Source: Pseudomonas sp. TH31
GTDB taxonomy: Bacteria; Pseudomonadota; Gammaproteobacteria; Pseudomonadales; Pseudomonadaceae
Direction of reading: 5' to 3'
NCBI RefSeq assembly: GCF_016650815.1
Contig: NZ_JAEKEZ010000029.1
Span: 886,738 to 950,737 of the forward strand
DNA: 64,000 nt
Below, one piece after another: positions 27,326-38,256 of the stretch. Position 1 is the first letter of the stretch. Each line of letters opens with the position of its first letter. A program made the translations under genes and the position numbers. The notes under the pieces were generated by a model. That model had not been told where the DNA came from, ran no database searches, and worked only from the letters and a program-made list of their open reading frames with translations.

Positions 27326-30300
27326 TCAAAAAGGTTTATCCAGAGTGATCTTCGGCTCCTTCCATGGGCCTTTGACGGTGTATTTGACGCTGGCGAATCG
27401 CGCCACGCGGTCGCCGATCAGTTTGTCGATCAGGAACAGCGCACCGCCAATGGCTGGCGCGCCGACAATCAGTGCGGCAATCGGCAGGTTGTTCGTCAGC
27501 GGCAACGTCACCAGCAACTTGGCGTCGACATTATCGCCCACCAGATCCAGCGTGCCGTTGATCTCCAGATTGCTCGACGGACCGGTCAGCACGATCGGCT
27601 CGCGAGTGACATAAACCCCGTTACTCGCCACCAACAGGCCTTTGACCCGGTCGTAGCTCAGACCTTTGCCAAACAGATCGGAGAAGTCCAGGCGCAGGCG
27701 CCGACCAATCGAGTTGAAGTTAAGCAGACCAAATACCCGCAATGCCTGGGCGCCGCCCTCGACTTCGACAAACTGACCTTTGTTCAACGATGCATCGAGG
27801 CTGCCAGAGAAGCGCTTGGTGGCCAACCAGGCCGGGGATCCCGGCCATCGGCCATCGACATCCATGTGAAAGTCCTGACTGGTGACGCTCGGGGCAAAGC
27901 CCCAGCCCTTGAGTACATCGGCCAGGTTCTTGCCGCTGATTCGGCCCTTGTACCAACTGTTGGTGGCACCCGGCGTGCCTTCCCAGCCCCCGTTGCCCTG
28001 CAACAGAATGCCCTTGAGGCCCATGTCCAGCGTATTGAGAGCGATGCCTTTGGCCGTCGGGCGGACTTTCAGCGACCAGGCGCCGACCAGGTCATCGCCC
28101 TGGAACAGCTGATTGATGAGGATATCCAGCGCGGGAATTTTCGTCGGGTCCACGGAGACCAGCGGGTCCGGCGAGTTTTCATCGGCCAGCACGGTCGGGT
28201 CGGGGGCCGGCAATTTCACGTATTGCAGATTGATCGCAATCGGCGTGGCTTTCGCGTCCGGGATAGTCACGCTGCCCTTGGCCTGCTGACTGTCGAGTTG
28301 CAAGGCCCAGACTGACGGTTGGCGGGTCAACTGCACCGATGCCTGATCCAGTGTCGTACCGAAGCCACTGAGCTTGCCGACTTTGAAGTCCGCGCCGCTA
28401 AGCAACTGCTTGGCGCTACCTCCCGGGTCCTGACCGGCGTACTTGTCCACCAGGTCTTTCCATGGGCCGACGTCCAGTTCCGACAGCACCCCACTGACGC
28501 GCAAGCCCTTGGTGGCCGGCAGCACGGCATTGCCGCCACCGAGGAACAATTCACCGCGACCGTCGCCGAAATTACCCGGCGGCGCCGCGAAAGTGAAATT
28601 CGCCAGGTCGCCATAACTGACCCAATAACGCCGCTCCGGCCCTTGCAGCGTCATGCGGAACACCGTGTCACGCCCCACATCGGTGGCCATGCCGAACGGT
28701 GCCGGCAAATCGACGGCAACGCCTTTGAGGTTGGAGCTGACCATCAATTGGCTGTCCGGCCCATTGAGGTTCAGTTGCAATTGGTAAGGGACCACGCCGG
28801 ACACCGGCAACGGCTGGGTCACGTTGAGCCAGTCGGTGAGTTTCTTCACCTCGACCTGACCGGAAGCGCTGACCCGGGTGTTGAGTTTGCCGGGCTGCCA
28901 TCGGCAAAAATCTGCGCGGTCACCGGTTTGTCGAAGGCCCGCGCGCTGATGTTCTGACCGCTCAAACCCTTGCTGCTGTCGAAGCGGAAATCGCCTTTGA
29001 GCTGAGTCAGTTCCAGGGTCGGCTCGGCCAATTTCAGCCGGGCCTTGGCGGTCTTGAAGTCGACGAGAATCTTCGGCAGATCGCCTTTGGCCAGCGGGAT
29101 GTCCAGCTTCAGCTTGCCCTGCAGGTCGCCATCGCCTTCCCAACCGGCAAAGGAGTCGGCGGTGCCGATCGGTGCCTGCTGAAGAATTTTCAGGCCATCG
29201 CCCAAGCCTCCGGCGAACGCACCGTCGAGGAACAGGTGGACGTTTTGCCCGGCAGGGGTATGCGGGATGTTGACGTAGACATCGCTGACCTGTGTGTCGA
29301 GCAACTGACCTTTGCTGGCCAGGATCCGCACACCGCTGTCTTCGATAAACACATCACCACTGACCTTGCTGACGTGCGGCCAACCCGGCTGGAACGCCAG
29401 TTCGGCGTCATGAACCTTGAAGAACAGGCTGATGCTGCGAGCGTGCTCAGGCGCGCCGTGGTTCAGCGAACCCTGGTACTGGAAGAAACCCTGGTCCACG
29501 GCACCTTTGAGAATCGCCGTGCGCAGCCATTCGTCCAGCGCCGGGCTGAGGACTTCGGGCAAGTACTTGGCGGTGTATTTGCCGTCGCCGTCCACCAGGC
29601 CGACCCGCAGGTCCATGTAGTCTTCCTGGGTGTGATCGAAATGCAGGCGAATCAGGAAGTCGCCGGCGATCTTGCCCTCTTCGCCCAGCACCTTCAGGTA
29701 CGGCGCGATCAACGTGAAGCCTTCTTTATCGAGTGTCCAGGTCAGCCGGGCATTGGCCTGGATGTACTGCCATGGCTTGGCGAAAATCGGGTCCAGGTGC
29801 AGGACAAAATCCTTGCTGTCCATGCGCAACTCGCCGTGACCGAGGTCACCGCTGATGCTGCCGCTGACATTACGCGCGGCCGGTGCACCGTGATAAGCAT
29901 CGAAGCCGACCTGTTCCAGGTTGGCGGCGAAACTGAATTGGCTGTCATCGGTGGCATTGGGCCGCAGGTCGATCAACACGTTGCGCAATGCACCCGTGAC
30001 CTTGAGCTTCTCGACAGCGGTGGCCACACCTTCAGGCAGTGGCCCCAAGGCATTGAGCAGCGGCGTGAGCGGCGCCAGGTCCAGACGATCGGCTTGCAGA
30101 TGCCAAAGCTCTTCGGTCTTGTCGGTGGCTTCGCTTTGTTTGAGTTGCAGGTGGGTTTCCCAGCGAGTGTCGCCCAGGCTCATGGCCAGGGAATCGAAGG
30201 TCACCACGGCGCCTTCGCTACTGCGCTGGAAGTAACCGTTCAGCGCCAGGTTGTTGATCTGGATTGGCTTGCGCTCGGCGTAGGCGCCTTTGAGTTGCGG

Positions 30301-31127
30301 GGCGTTGAGGCTAATCGCCGCGCTTTGCACCGCGCCCTCGCCCCAGCTCAGCCAAAGCTCGCCGCCGGCCTTGATCTCGGAGAAATTCCATTGCCGGGTC
30401 AGGCGCCCGGCAACCATTTCGACCAGTCGCTTTGCGGCAGACTCAGGTAAGCCTCGGCTTCGCCGTCCTTCCACCCACTGGCACGCACGCGGGTACGCAG
30501 GCTCATTGCCACTGGCTGACCATCGGGCAAGGTCAGGCGCGCGTCGAGTCGCTGGCGGGAAGCGCCGCTTTTCAGGTTCAGGCCGACGTAGGTCAACGTC
30601 AGCGGTTCATGGTCCACGGGCTGCAAGGTGATCTGGCTATCGAGTACCGACAGCTGTTCGATCATTTGCAGTCTATTGAGCAGTTGTTCCGGGTCGAGCG
30701 GCTGGTCCTGCTGCACCGGCAAACCTTCCAGCGCCCATTGACCGTCCTCGCTTTCCTTGAGGCTGATCTTCAGACCATTGAGTTCCAGGTGAGCAATGCG
30801 CACTTGCCGGGCCATCAGGCTGGCCCAGAGGTCCGGCACGGCGCGCACGTTATCCAGGCGCAGGGCATTGGTGCCCTCGCCGACCGTCACGTCGTGAGCC
30901 AGCAGAATCGGCGCAAAACCGCTCCAGCTACCTTCCAGCCTGCCGATTTGCAGGGGCATGGCCAACGCGTCACTGGCCTTGGTCTCGATGTCGGCGCGGT
31001 ATTCGGCCACCAGCGGCGTCAGTTCCCGACCGAGACTGACGTACAACGCCATCAGCACCAGTACCAACGCACACAGGCCCAGCCCCCAGCGGGTCATTGC
31101 AGCCAAAATGCGTGTCAGACGGTCCAT
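27326..31127 (-). pseudogene. yhdP: AsmA-like membrane-spanning protein YhdP, frameshifted twice (probable sequence errors)
   Basis: A ~1266-residue YhdP/DUF3971 protein split over three frames. The N-terminus has one transmembrane helix (GLGLCALVLVLMALYVSLG); the rest is repetitive beta-strand groove sequence typical of bridge-like lipid carriers, and the C-terminus contains LRLDFSDLFGKGLSYDRVKG. Missing bases at 30406-30410 (restores KWLPGRLTRQWNFSE) and 28890-28894 (restores ADGSPGKLNTRVSA) both fall on an expected CCCGGG. YhdP, TamB and YdbH redundantly move phospholipids to the outer membrane in E. coli. It is followed by tldD-side genes and preceded by rng. Confidence 0.88.
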
Positions 31128-31202
31128 GTCAGTTGGCTCCCATGGCATAAATACTGCAAAAAGCTGAGGCCAGCCGTTCTAGTAGCGGTGAAACCTGGAG
31201 AT

Positions 31203-32659
31203 TCAGAGCAGCACCACGTCGTATTGTTCCTGGGAATACATGGTTTCTACCTGGAACCGTATGGTGCGACCGATAAAGCCTTCCAGCTCGGCGACATTGC
31301 CGGACTCTTCATCGAGCAAACGATCCACCACTTTCTGATTCGCCAAGACACGATAGCCCTCCGCTTGATAGGCGCGGGCTTCGCGGAGAATTTCGCGGAA
31401 AATTTCGTAGCAGACCGTTTCCGGGGTCTTGAGCTTGCCGCGCCCCTGGCAACTGCTGCACGGTTCGCACAGCACCTGTTCGAGACTTTCCCGGGTGCGC
31501 TTGCGTGTCATCTGCACCAGGCCCAATTCGGTGATACCGATGATGTTGGTCTTGGCGTGATCGCGCTCCAGTTGCTTCTCAAGCGTGCGCAGCACCTGAC
31601 GCTGGTGCTCTTCGTCTTCCATGTCGATGAAGTCGATGATGATGATCCCGCCCAGGTTGCGCAGGCGTAGCTGACGGGCAATAGCGGTGGCGGCTTCGAG
31701 GTTGGTCTTGAAGATGGTTTCTTCGAGGTTGCGATGGCCCACGAATGCGCCGGTGTTGACGTCGATGGTGCTCATGGCTTCCGCCGGGTCCACCACCAGA
31801 TAACCACCGGACTTGAGCGGTACTTTGCGTTCCAGGGCTTTCTGGATTTCATCTTCGACGCCGTACAGGTCAAAAATCGGCCGCTCGCCGGGGTAATGCT
31901 CAAGGCGATCAGCGATTTCCGGCATCAGCTCGGCGACGAATTGCGTGGTTTTCTGGAAGGTTTCCGGGAGTCGATCCGGATCTTTTCGATCTTCGGGCTC
32001 ACCAGGTCACGCAAAGTCCGCAGGGCCAGGCCGAGGTCTTCGTAGATCACGCTCGGGGCACCGATGGTTTGGATCTGGGCGTTGATCTGGTCCCACAGAC
32101 GGCGCAGGTAGCGGATGTCCATGAGAATTTCATCGGCCCCGGCACCTTCGGCGGCGGTACGCAAAATGAAGCCGCCGGCTTCTTTGATGCCTTCTGTGGC
32201 CACGCAGTCGGTGACCACTTGCTTGAGGCGTTCGCGCTCGGCTTCGTCTTCAATCTTCAGGGAAATGCCGACGTGGGCCGTGCGCGGCATGTACACCAGA
32301 TAACGCGACGGAATCGACAGCTGCGTGGTCAGGCGCGCGCCTTTTGAGCCGATCGGGTCCTTGGTGACTTGCACCACCAGGCTCTGGCCTTCGTGCACCA
32401 GGCTGCTGATGCTTTCTACAGCCGGGCCTTCACGCAGGGAAATTTCCGAGGCATGAATGAACGCTGCACGGTCCAGGCCGATGTCGACGAAGGCCGCCTG
32501 CATGCCCGGTAAAACACGTACGACTTTGCCTTTATAGATGTTGCCGACGATCCCGCGCTTTTGCGTGCGTTCGACATGAACCTCTTGCAGAACACCGTTT
32601 TCGACCACCGCCACGCGCGATTCCATCGGCGTGATGTTGATCAGAATCTCTTCACTCAT
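31203..32659 (-). pseudogene. rng: Ribonuclease G (Rng/CafA), frameshifted (probable sequence error)
   Basis: Endoribonuclease for 16S rRNA 5' maturation and mRNA decay. An S1 domain lies in the first ~120 residues (GIVGNIYKGKVVRVLPGMQA), and the second segment has the catalytic magnesium site (AMSTIDVNTGAFVG; IIIIDFIDM) and the Zn-link CEPCSSCQGRG. One base is missing at 31964-31968; restoring CCCGGG gives IRIDSRETFQKTTQFVAELM and a ~485-residue protein. Start is MSEEILINITPMES. It is between maf and yhdP as in other pseudomonads. Confidence 0.9.
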
Positions 32660-32716
32660 GGCAGGGTCTCGTTCAGGCATGTTCACGATAATGGCCGCAT
32701 CTTGTCAGTACGACGC

Positions 32717-33313
32717 TTAGCGCGCGTTAAGGGTTTGCCAACAGGGTATGCCGAAACGGCCGAGTAGTTCTGCGGTTTCGCACAGCGGCAGTCCGACCAC
32801 CGCCGAATAGCTGCCATCGAGCCCGGCGACAAACACTGCGCCCAGTCCCTGAATACCATAGCCGCCGGCCTTGTCCCGGGGTTCACCGCTGGCCCAGTAG
32901 GCCGCCGCTTCCTGGGCGCTGATCGGGCGAAAACGTACCAGACTACGCACCACCAAAGACTCACAGCGCTCGCCGTCGAGCAGCGCGATGGCCGTCAGGA
33001 CTTCATGTTCATGACCGGACAACATTTCAAGCATGGCGCACGCGTCGGCTTCGTCCACCGGTTTGCCGAGAATTTTTCCATCCAGCACCACCGCCGTGTC
33101 GGCGCCCAACACGCAAAACGACGCATCAGACACGACTGTAGCGCGCCCGGCTTCGGCCTTGCCGCGCGCCAGGCGCTCGACATAAGCCGACGGGGTTTCG
33201 TCGTTCAAAGGGGTTTCATCGATGTCCGCACTGATGGCGGAGAACGGCACGCCGATCTGCGTGAGCAGTTCACGCCGGCGTGGCGAGCCTGAGGCCAGAT
33301 ACAGTTTTTTCAT
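32717..33313 (-). CDS. maf: Maf family nucleoside triphosphate pyrophosphatase
   Basis: A 198-residue Maf/YhdE-type protein that hydrolyses dTTP/UTP and modified nucleotides. Family motifs: YLASGSPRRRELL at the start, SADIDETP, VLGADTAVVLDGKILGKP and DKAGGYGIQG. The start MKKLYLASGS is clear; an upstream in-frame extension only translates a hairpin repeat. It is followed by rng. Confidence 0.95.
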   Translation of the reverse strand: MKKLYLASGSPRRRELLTQIGVPFSAISADIDETPLNDETPSAYVERLARGKAEAGRATVVSDASFCVLGADTAVVLDGKILGKPVDEADACAMLEMLSGHEHEVLTAIALLDGERCESLVVRSLVRFRPISAQEAAAYWASGEPRDKAGGYGIQGLGAVFVAGLDGSYSAVVGLPLCETAELLGRFGIPCWQTLNAR

Positions 33314-33332
33314 CAAGACATCTCCCTGTTTA

Positions 33333-33490
33333 GTGCCCTGCCTCACAAATACTGTTCCTTTTTGGCGGCGTCCGTTGTTGCCATACTGCGTTGCCGCTCC
33401 TCGCCATAGCCAGCTATGACTCGTCGCGGCGCCTTGTCTGGCAACAACAGCCACTCGCCAAAAAAGAAACGTATTTGCGAGGCAAGGCAC
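33333..33490. repeat. Imperfect long inverted repeat between maf and mreD
   Basis: The left arm (GTGCCCTGCCTCACAAATAC, then a T-rich stretch and GGCGGCG) pairs imperfectly with the right arm (GCCAAAAAAGAAACGTATTT, GCGAGGCAAGGCAC). The interior TTGTTGCCATACTGCGTTGC / GCGGCGCCTTGTCTGGCAAC pairs again, so the whole 160 bp can fold on itself. It fills the intergenic gap and is unlike the REP family of the window. Confidence 0.65.
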
Positions 33491-33514
33491 CGTGCGGGCT
33501 AATGCCTGACCGTA

Positions 33515-34006
33515 TTAATTGATTTTGTAACGTCGACGCAAACCACGCAAACCGAAGCTGACCCACGGCCAGAGCAACGCACTCACCAACGCCGGCAGCA
33601 CCAGCGCCAAGGTCGGCTGACGGTTGCCGGTCAGGGCGCTGAGCCACAGTTGAACCAGTTGGGCCAGGCCGAAGATCACCAGCAGCACCAGGCACTGCTG
33701 CCACATCGGGAACATCCGCAGACGCTGTTGCAGCGACAGCACCAGGAAGGTGATGAGTGTCAGGATCAACGCGTTCTGGCCAAGCAATGTGCCATAGAGC
33801 ACGTCTTCAGCCAGCCCCAGGCAAAAAGCGGTCACCATGCCGACTTTTTGCGGCATGGCCAGGGCCCAGAATGCCAGCAGCAAGGCCAGCCAGAGTGGGC
33901 GCAGGATTTCCATGAATTGTGGCAACGGCGAAACGCTGAGCAACAGACCGATGGCGAAGGTCAGCCAGACGATCCAGACGTTTCGGGATGCAGTCGCACC
34001 GGCCAT
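33515..34006 (-). CDS. mreD: Rod shape-determining protein MreD
   Basis: A 163-residue integral membrane protein of about five to six helices (WIVWLTFAIGLLLSVSPL; LILTLITFLVLSLQQRL) with the MreD FCLGLAEDVLYGTLLGQNAL block. It links MreB/MreC with the elongation peptidoglycan machinery. Its ATG overlaps the mreC stop by 1 bp. Confidence 0.94.
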   Translation of the reverse strand: MAGATASRNVWIVWLTFAIGLLLSVSPLPQFMEILRPLWLALLLAFWALAMPQKVGMVTAFCLGLAEDVLYGTLLGQNALILTLITFLVLSLQQRLRMFPMWQQCLVLLVIFGLAQLVQLWLSALTGNRQPTLALVLPALVSALLWPWVSFGLRGLRRRYKIN

Positions 34007-35103
34007 TATTCTCGTCCCCCAGTGGTGGCCGGTGCAGAGACAGGCGGTTTGGCAGCAGGTTTCACAGCAGGCGGCTTGGCGACAGGCTTGCCCGGATGGG
34101 TGGTTGCCGCAGGCTTGGCAGGCGTTGTGACCACTGGTGCGGCGACCGGCGCAGCAACGGCTGGAGCTGGCACGACCGCAGGAATCGGCTTCGGCACGGT
34201 TGCCGGGATGATCGGCCCGCCGCCGTGCTGATCCAGAGCCTCCTGGGCCTGGGCTGCATCGTTGGCGCGTTCTTCTGCGGTGCGCCCATCGCTGAACACC
34301 AGCAGCAGATAACGGCTGCGGTTCAAGGCTGCGGTCGGTACGGCCCGCACGATGGCAAACGGCTGGCCGGAATCGTGGATCACTTCCTTGACCGTTGCTA
34401 CCGGGTAACCCGCCGGGAAACGCTGACCGAGGCCGGAGCTGACCAACAGGTCGCCTTCTTTAATGTCGGCGGTGTCGGCGACATGACGCAGTTCCAGGCG
34501 TTCCGGATTGCCGGTGCCGCTGGCAATCGCCCGCAGACCGTTACGGTTCACTTGCACCGGAATGCTGTGGGTCGTATCCGTCAGCAACAATACGCGGGAG
34601 GTATACGGCATCAACTCCACCACCTGGCCCATCAGGCCACGGGCATCGAGCACCGGCTGACCGAGGACCACACCGTCGCGCTCACCTTTATTAATGATGA
34701 TGCGATGGGTGAAGGGGTTGGGGTCCATGCCGATCAACTCGGCCACTTCGACCTTCTCGTTGACCAGCGCGGAGGAATTGAGCAACTCGCGCAGCCGAAC
34801 GTTCTGCTCGGTGAGGGCGGCAAGCTTTTGCATGCGGCCCTGCAACAGCAGGTTTTCGGTCTTGAGTTTTTCGTTCTCGGCAACCAGCTCGGTCCGGCTG
34901 CCAAATTGGCTGGCCACACCTTGCCATAGCCGCTGTGGCAGGTCGGTGATCCAGTAAGACTGCATCAACACCAGCGACATCTGACTACGCACTGGCTTGA
35001 GCAGTGTGAAGCGGGCATCGACCACCATCAGCGCGACCGATAGCACGACCAGCACCAACAAGCGCACGCCCAGTGAGGGGCCCTTGGCGAAAAGCGGTTT
35101 AAT
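34006..35103 (-). CDS. mreC: Rod shape-determining protein MreC (start probably a non-canonical ATT)
   Basis: Bitopic periplasmic scaffold of the elongasome: one N-terminal helix (VRLLVLVVLSVALMVV), a coiled coil (LVAENEKLKTENLLLQGRMQ), the MreC beta domains (FTHRIIINKGERDGVVLGQP) and a Pro/Ala/Lys-rich tail of ~85 residues. A GTG at 35067 is the first common start, but it has no ribosome site and cuts the family N-terminus. In frame upstream, IKPLFAKGPSLG is preceded by GGAGGAG at ideal spacing with ATT in the start position (35103), so I place the start there. The C-terminal tail is long for the family. Confidence 0.9.
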   Translation of the reverse strand: MKPLFAKGPSLGVRLLVLVVLSVALMVVDARFTLLKPVRSQMSLVLMQSYWITDLPQRLWQGVASQFGSRTELVAENEKLKTENLLLQGRMQKLAALTEQNVRLRELLNSSALVNEKVEVAELIGMDPNPFTHRIIINKGERDGVVLGQPVLDARGLMGQVVELMPYTSRVLLLTDTTHSIPVQVNRNGLRAIASGTGNPERLELRHVADTADIKEGDLLVSSGLGQRFPAGYPVATVKEVIHDSGQPFAIVRAVPTAALNRSRYLLLVFSDGRTAEERANDAAQAQEALDQHGGGPIIPATVPKPIPAVVPAPAVAAPVAAPVVTTPAKPAATTHPGKPVAKPPAVKPAAKPPVSAPATTGGRE

Positions 35104-35241
35104 AAGCCGCTCCTCCCAGGCATATGTTCTCTTTAATCATACGGCAGACCGGCCTGGATGCAGACTGACAGAAGATAAACGCAACAGGCAGCACTGCAAA
35201 GTGCTGCCTGCGCGCTCACAGCATAGATGCATCAGGCGAGA

Positions 35242-36279
35242 TCACTCGCTCGACAGCAGGTCCATGGTGTGTTTATCCATCATTTCCAGGGCACGGCCAC
35301 CGCCACGAGCCACACAGGTCAGCGGATCTTCGGCAACGATTACCGGCAAACCGGTTTCCTGGGCCAGCAACTTGTCGAGGTCGCGCAGCAAGGCGCCACC
35401 ACCGGTCAGTACCAGGCCACGCTCGGCGATATCGGAAGCCAGTTCCGGAGGCGATTGCTCCAGCGCGCTTTTAACAGCCTGAACGATGGTGGCCAGGGAC
35501 TCTTGCAGAGCTTCCAGCACTTCATTGGAGTTCAGGGTGAATGCACGTGGAACGCCTTCGGCCAGGTTACGGCCACGAACGTCGACTTCACGCACTTCGC
35601 CGCCCGGGTAGGCCGTACCGATTTCCTGTTTGATGCGCTCGGCGGTGGATTCGCCGATCAGGCTGCCGTAGTTGCGACGCACGTAGGTGATGATCGCTTC
35701 GTCGAAACGGTCGCCACCAACTCGTACGGATTCGGCGTAAACCACACCGTTCAGGGAAATCAACGCGATTTCAGTGGTACCGCCACCGATATCGACAACC
35801 ATCGAACCGCGTGCTTCTTCAACTGGCAGGCCAGCACCGATCGCAGCAGCCATTGGCTCTTCGATCAGGAACACTTCACGAGCACCGGCGCCGAGGGCCG
35901 ATTCACGGATGGCGCGACGCTCCACTTGGGTGGATTTGCATGGAACGCAGATCAGCACACGAGGGCTAGGCTGCAGGAAGCTGTTTTCGTGAACCTTGTT
36001 GATAAAGTACTGCAGCATCTTTTCGCAAACGCTGAAGTCGGCAATGACGCCGTCTTTCATCGGACGAATGGCAGCAATGTTGCCCGGCGTACGGCCGAGC
36101 ATGCGCTTGGCTTCGGTGCCGACAGCAACGACACTTTTCTGGTTACCGTGTGTCCGAATAGCCACAACGGAGGGCTCATTCAGGACGATTCCGCGCTCGC
36201 GCACGTAAATAAGGGTGTTGGCAGTGCCCAGGTCAATGGAAAGATCGCTGGAAAACATGCCACGCAGTTTCTTGAACAT
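35242..36279 (-). CDS. mreB: Rod shape-determining actin homologue MreB
   Basis: A 345-residue actin-family ATPase that forms membrane filaments guiding lateral wall growth. Phosphate-1 loop SIDLGTANTLIYV, phosphate-2 VVDIGGGTTEIALIS and adenosine motif VLTGGGALLRDLDKL are present, with an amphipathic N-terminus (MFKKLRGMFSS). It begins the mreBCD operon, with divergent gatCAB 211 bp away. Confidence 0.98.
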   Translation of the reverse strand: MFKKLRGMFSSDLSIDLGTANTLIYVRERGIVLNEPSVVAIRTHGNQKSVVAVGTEAKRMLGRTPGNIAAIRPMKDGVIADFSVCEKMLQYFINKVHENSFLQPSPRVLICVPCKSTQVERRAIRESALGAGAREVFLIEEPMAAAIGAGLPVEEARGSMVVDIGGGTTEIALISLNGVVYAESVRVGGDRFDEAIITYVRRNYGSLIGESTAERIKQEIGTAYPGGEVREVDVRGRNLAEGVPRAFTLNSNEVLEALQESLATIVQAVKSALEQSPPELASDIAERGLVLTGGGALLRDLDKLLAQETGLPVIVAEDPLTCVARGGGRALEMMDKHTMDLLSSE

Positions 36280-36490
36280 GGGAAAGGGACCCTAGGCAAC
36301 GCGTGGGTAAAAAAGTGCGGCAAACTCTAACAACGACAGGGATTTTGGGCAAGGCGCCAATATGTTAAATTGGCCGCTTTTCTGTGCACCAACCCCCACA
36401 ATCGCGGCCTTATGACCGTAGAAATGCGGTAGTGTTCCGACAATCTAACACACGGACGCCGTCCGTTCTGTTTTCCACTGGAGAATCGCA

Positions 36491-36778
36491 ATGGCGCTTG
36501 AACGCTCCGACGTGGAAAAAATCGCACATCTGGCCTGTCTTGGCCTGAATGATGCCGATCTTCCACACATCACTTCGGCCCTGAACAGCATTCTCGGGCT
36601 GGTCGACGAAATGCAGGCGGTCAATACCGATGGTATCGAGCCGCTGGCCCACCCACTGGAAGCCAGCCAGCGCCTGCGTGCAGACGTCGTGACCGAGACC
36701 AATCATCGCGAGGCCTATCAGTCCATCGCACCAGCGGTCGAAAACGGCCTGTACCTGGTTCCGAAAGTCATCGACTAA
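36491..36778 (+). CDS. gatC: Asp-tRNA(Asn)/Glu-tRNA(Gln) amidotransferase subunit C
   Basis: A 95-residue GatC (ERSDVEKIAHLACLGLNDAD), the small subunit that wraps GatA and GatB in the transamidosome that makes Asn-tRNA and Gln-tRNA indirectly. GGAG lies 8 nt upstream of the ATG. First gene of gatCAB, 16 bp before gatA. Confidence 0.96.
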   Translation: MALERSDVEKIAHLACLGLNDADLPHITSALNSILGLVDEMQAVNTDGIEPLAHPLEASQRLRADVVTETNHREAYQSIAPAVENGLYLVPKVID

Positions 36779-36794
36779 AGGGAAAGAGCCTGCA

Positions 36795-38246
36795 ATGCAT
36801 CAATTGACTCTGGCCGAGATCGCCCGCGGTCTCGCCGATAAAAAGTTTTCTTCCGAAGAGCTGACCAAAGTCCTGCTGGCGCGTATCGCCCAGCTCGATC
36901 CACAGCTCAACAGTTTCATCAGCCTCACCGAAGACCTGGCGCTCCAGCAGGCGAAAGCCGCTGACGCACGCCGGGCCAATGGTGAGAGCGGCGCCCTGCT
37001 CGGCGCGCCGATTGCCCACAAAGACCTGTTCTGCACGCAAGGCATCCGCACCAGCTGCGGTTCGAAGATGCTCGACAACTTCAAGGCACCGTACGACGCC
37101 ACCGTGGTCGCCAAACTGGCCGCTGCCGGCGCCGTGACGCTGGGCAAGACCAACATGGACGAGTTCGCCATGGGTTCGGCCAACGAGTCGAGCTACTACG
37201 GCGCGGTGAAAAACCCGTGGAACCTCGAACACGTACCGGGCGGCTCGTCCGGTGGTTCGGCAGCCGCGGTTGCCGCTCGTCTGTTACCTGCCGCGACTGC
37301 CACCGATACCGGCGGCTCGATCCGTCAGCCGGCAGCGTTCACCAACCTCACCGGCCTGAAACCGACCTACGGTCGTGTATCGCGCTGGGGCATGATCGCT
37401 TACGCCTCCAGTCTCGATCAGGGCGGCCCGTTGGCGCGTACTGCCGAAGACTGCGCAATCCTGCTGCAAGGCATGGCCGGTTTCGATACGAATGACTCCA
37501 CCAGCATCGACGAACCCGTTCCGGATTACAGCGCCAGCCTCAATACGTCGCTGCAAGGCCTGCGCATCGGCGTGCCGAAGGAATACTTCAGCGCCGGTCT
37601 CGACCCGCGCATCGCCGAGCTGATCCACAACAGCGTCAAGGAGCTGGAAAAGCTCGGCGCCGTGATCAAGCAAATCAGCCTGCCGAACATGCAGCACGCG
37701 ATTCCTGCGTACTACGTGATCGCGCCGGCAGAAGCGTCCTCCAACCTGTCACGTTTCGACGGCGTGCGTTTCGGCCATCGCTGCGCCGATCCGAAAAACC
37801 TGGAAGACCTGTACAAGCGCTCCCGTGGCGAAGGTTTCGGCCCGGAAGTGCAGCGCCGGATCATGGTCGGCGCCTATGCGCTGTCGGCCGGCTACTACGA
37901 CGCCTACTACCTGAAGGCGCAGAAGATTCGTCGCCTGGTGAAGAACGACTTCATGGCCGCCTTCACTGAGGTCGACATCATCCTCGGCCCAACCACGCCG
38001 AACCCGGCCTGGAAGATTGGCGCCAACAAAAACGATCCGATCGCCGAGTACCTGGAAGATATCTACACCATCACCGCCAACCTCGCGGGTCTGCCGGGCT
38101 TGTCCATGCCAGCCGGTTTTGTCGACGGTCTGCCGGTCGGCGTGCAATTGCTCGCCCCGTATTTCCAGGAAGGTCGCCTGTTGAACGTTGCCCACCAGTA
38201 TCAGTTACACACTGACTGGCACACCCGCACCCCAACCGGCTTCTGA
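36795..38246 (+). CDS. gatA: Asp-tRNA(Asn)/Glu-tRNA(Gln) amidotransferase subunit A
   Basis: A 483-residue amidase-signature protein that releases ammonia from Gln/Asn. The Ser-cisSer-Lys triad region is visible: the Lys in GAPIAHKDLF and the GGSSGGSAAAVAARL and ATDTGGSIRQPAAF loops. It follows gatC by 16 bp, and gatB begins 10 bp after its stop. Confidence 0.98.
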   Translation: MHQLTLAEIARGLADKKFSSEELTKVLLARIAQLDPQLNSFISLTEDLALQQAKAADARRANGESGALLGAPIAHKDLFCTQGIRTSCGSKMLDNFKAPYDATVVAKLAAAGAVTLGKTNMDEFAMGSANESSYYGAVKNPWNLEHVPGGSSGGSAAAVAARLLPAATATDTGGSIRQPAAFTNLTGLKPTYGRVSRWGMIAYASSLDQGGPLARTAEDCAILLQGMAGFDTNDSTSIDEPVPDYSASLNTSLQGLRIGVPKEYFSAGLDPRIAELIHNSVKELEKLGAVIKQISLPNMQHAIPAYYVIAPAEASSNLSRFDGVRFGHRCADPKNLEDLYKRSRGEGFGPEVQRRIMVGAYALSAGYYDAYYLKAQKIRRLVKNDFMAAFTEVDIILGPTTPNPAWKIGANKNDPIAEYLEDIYTITANLAGLPGLSMPAGFVDGLPVGVQLLAPYFQEGRLLNVAHQYQLHTDWHTRTPTGF

Positions 38247-38256
38247 GGAGAAACAT

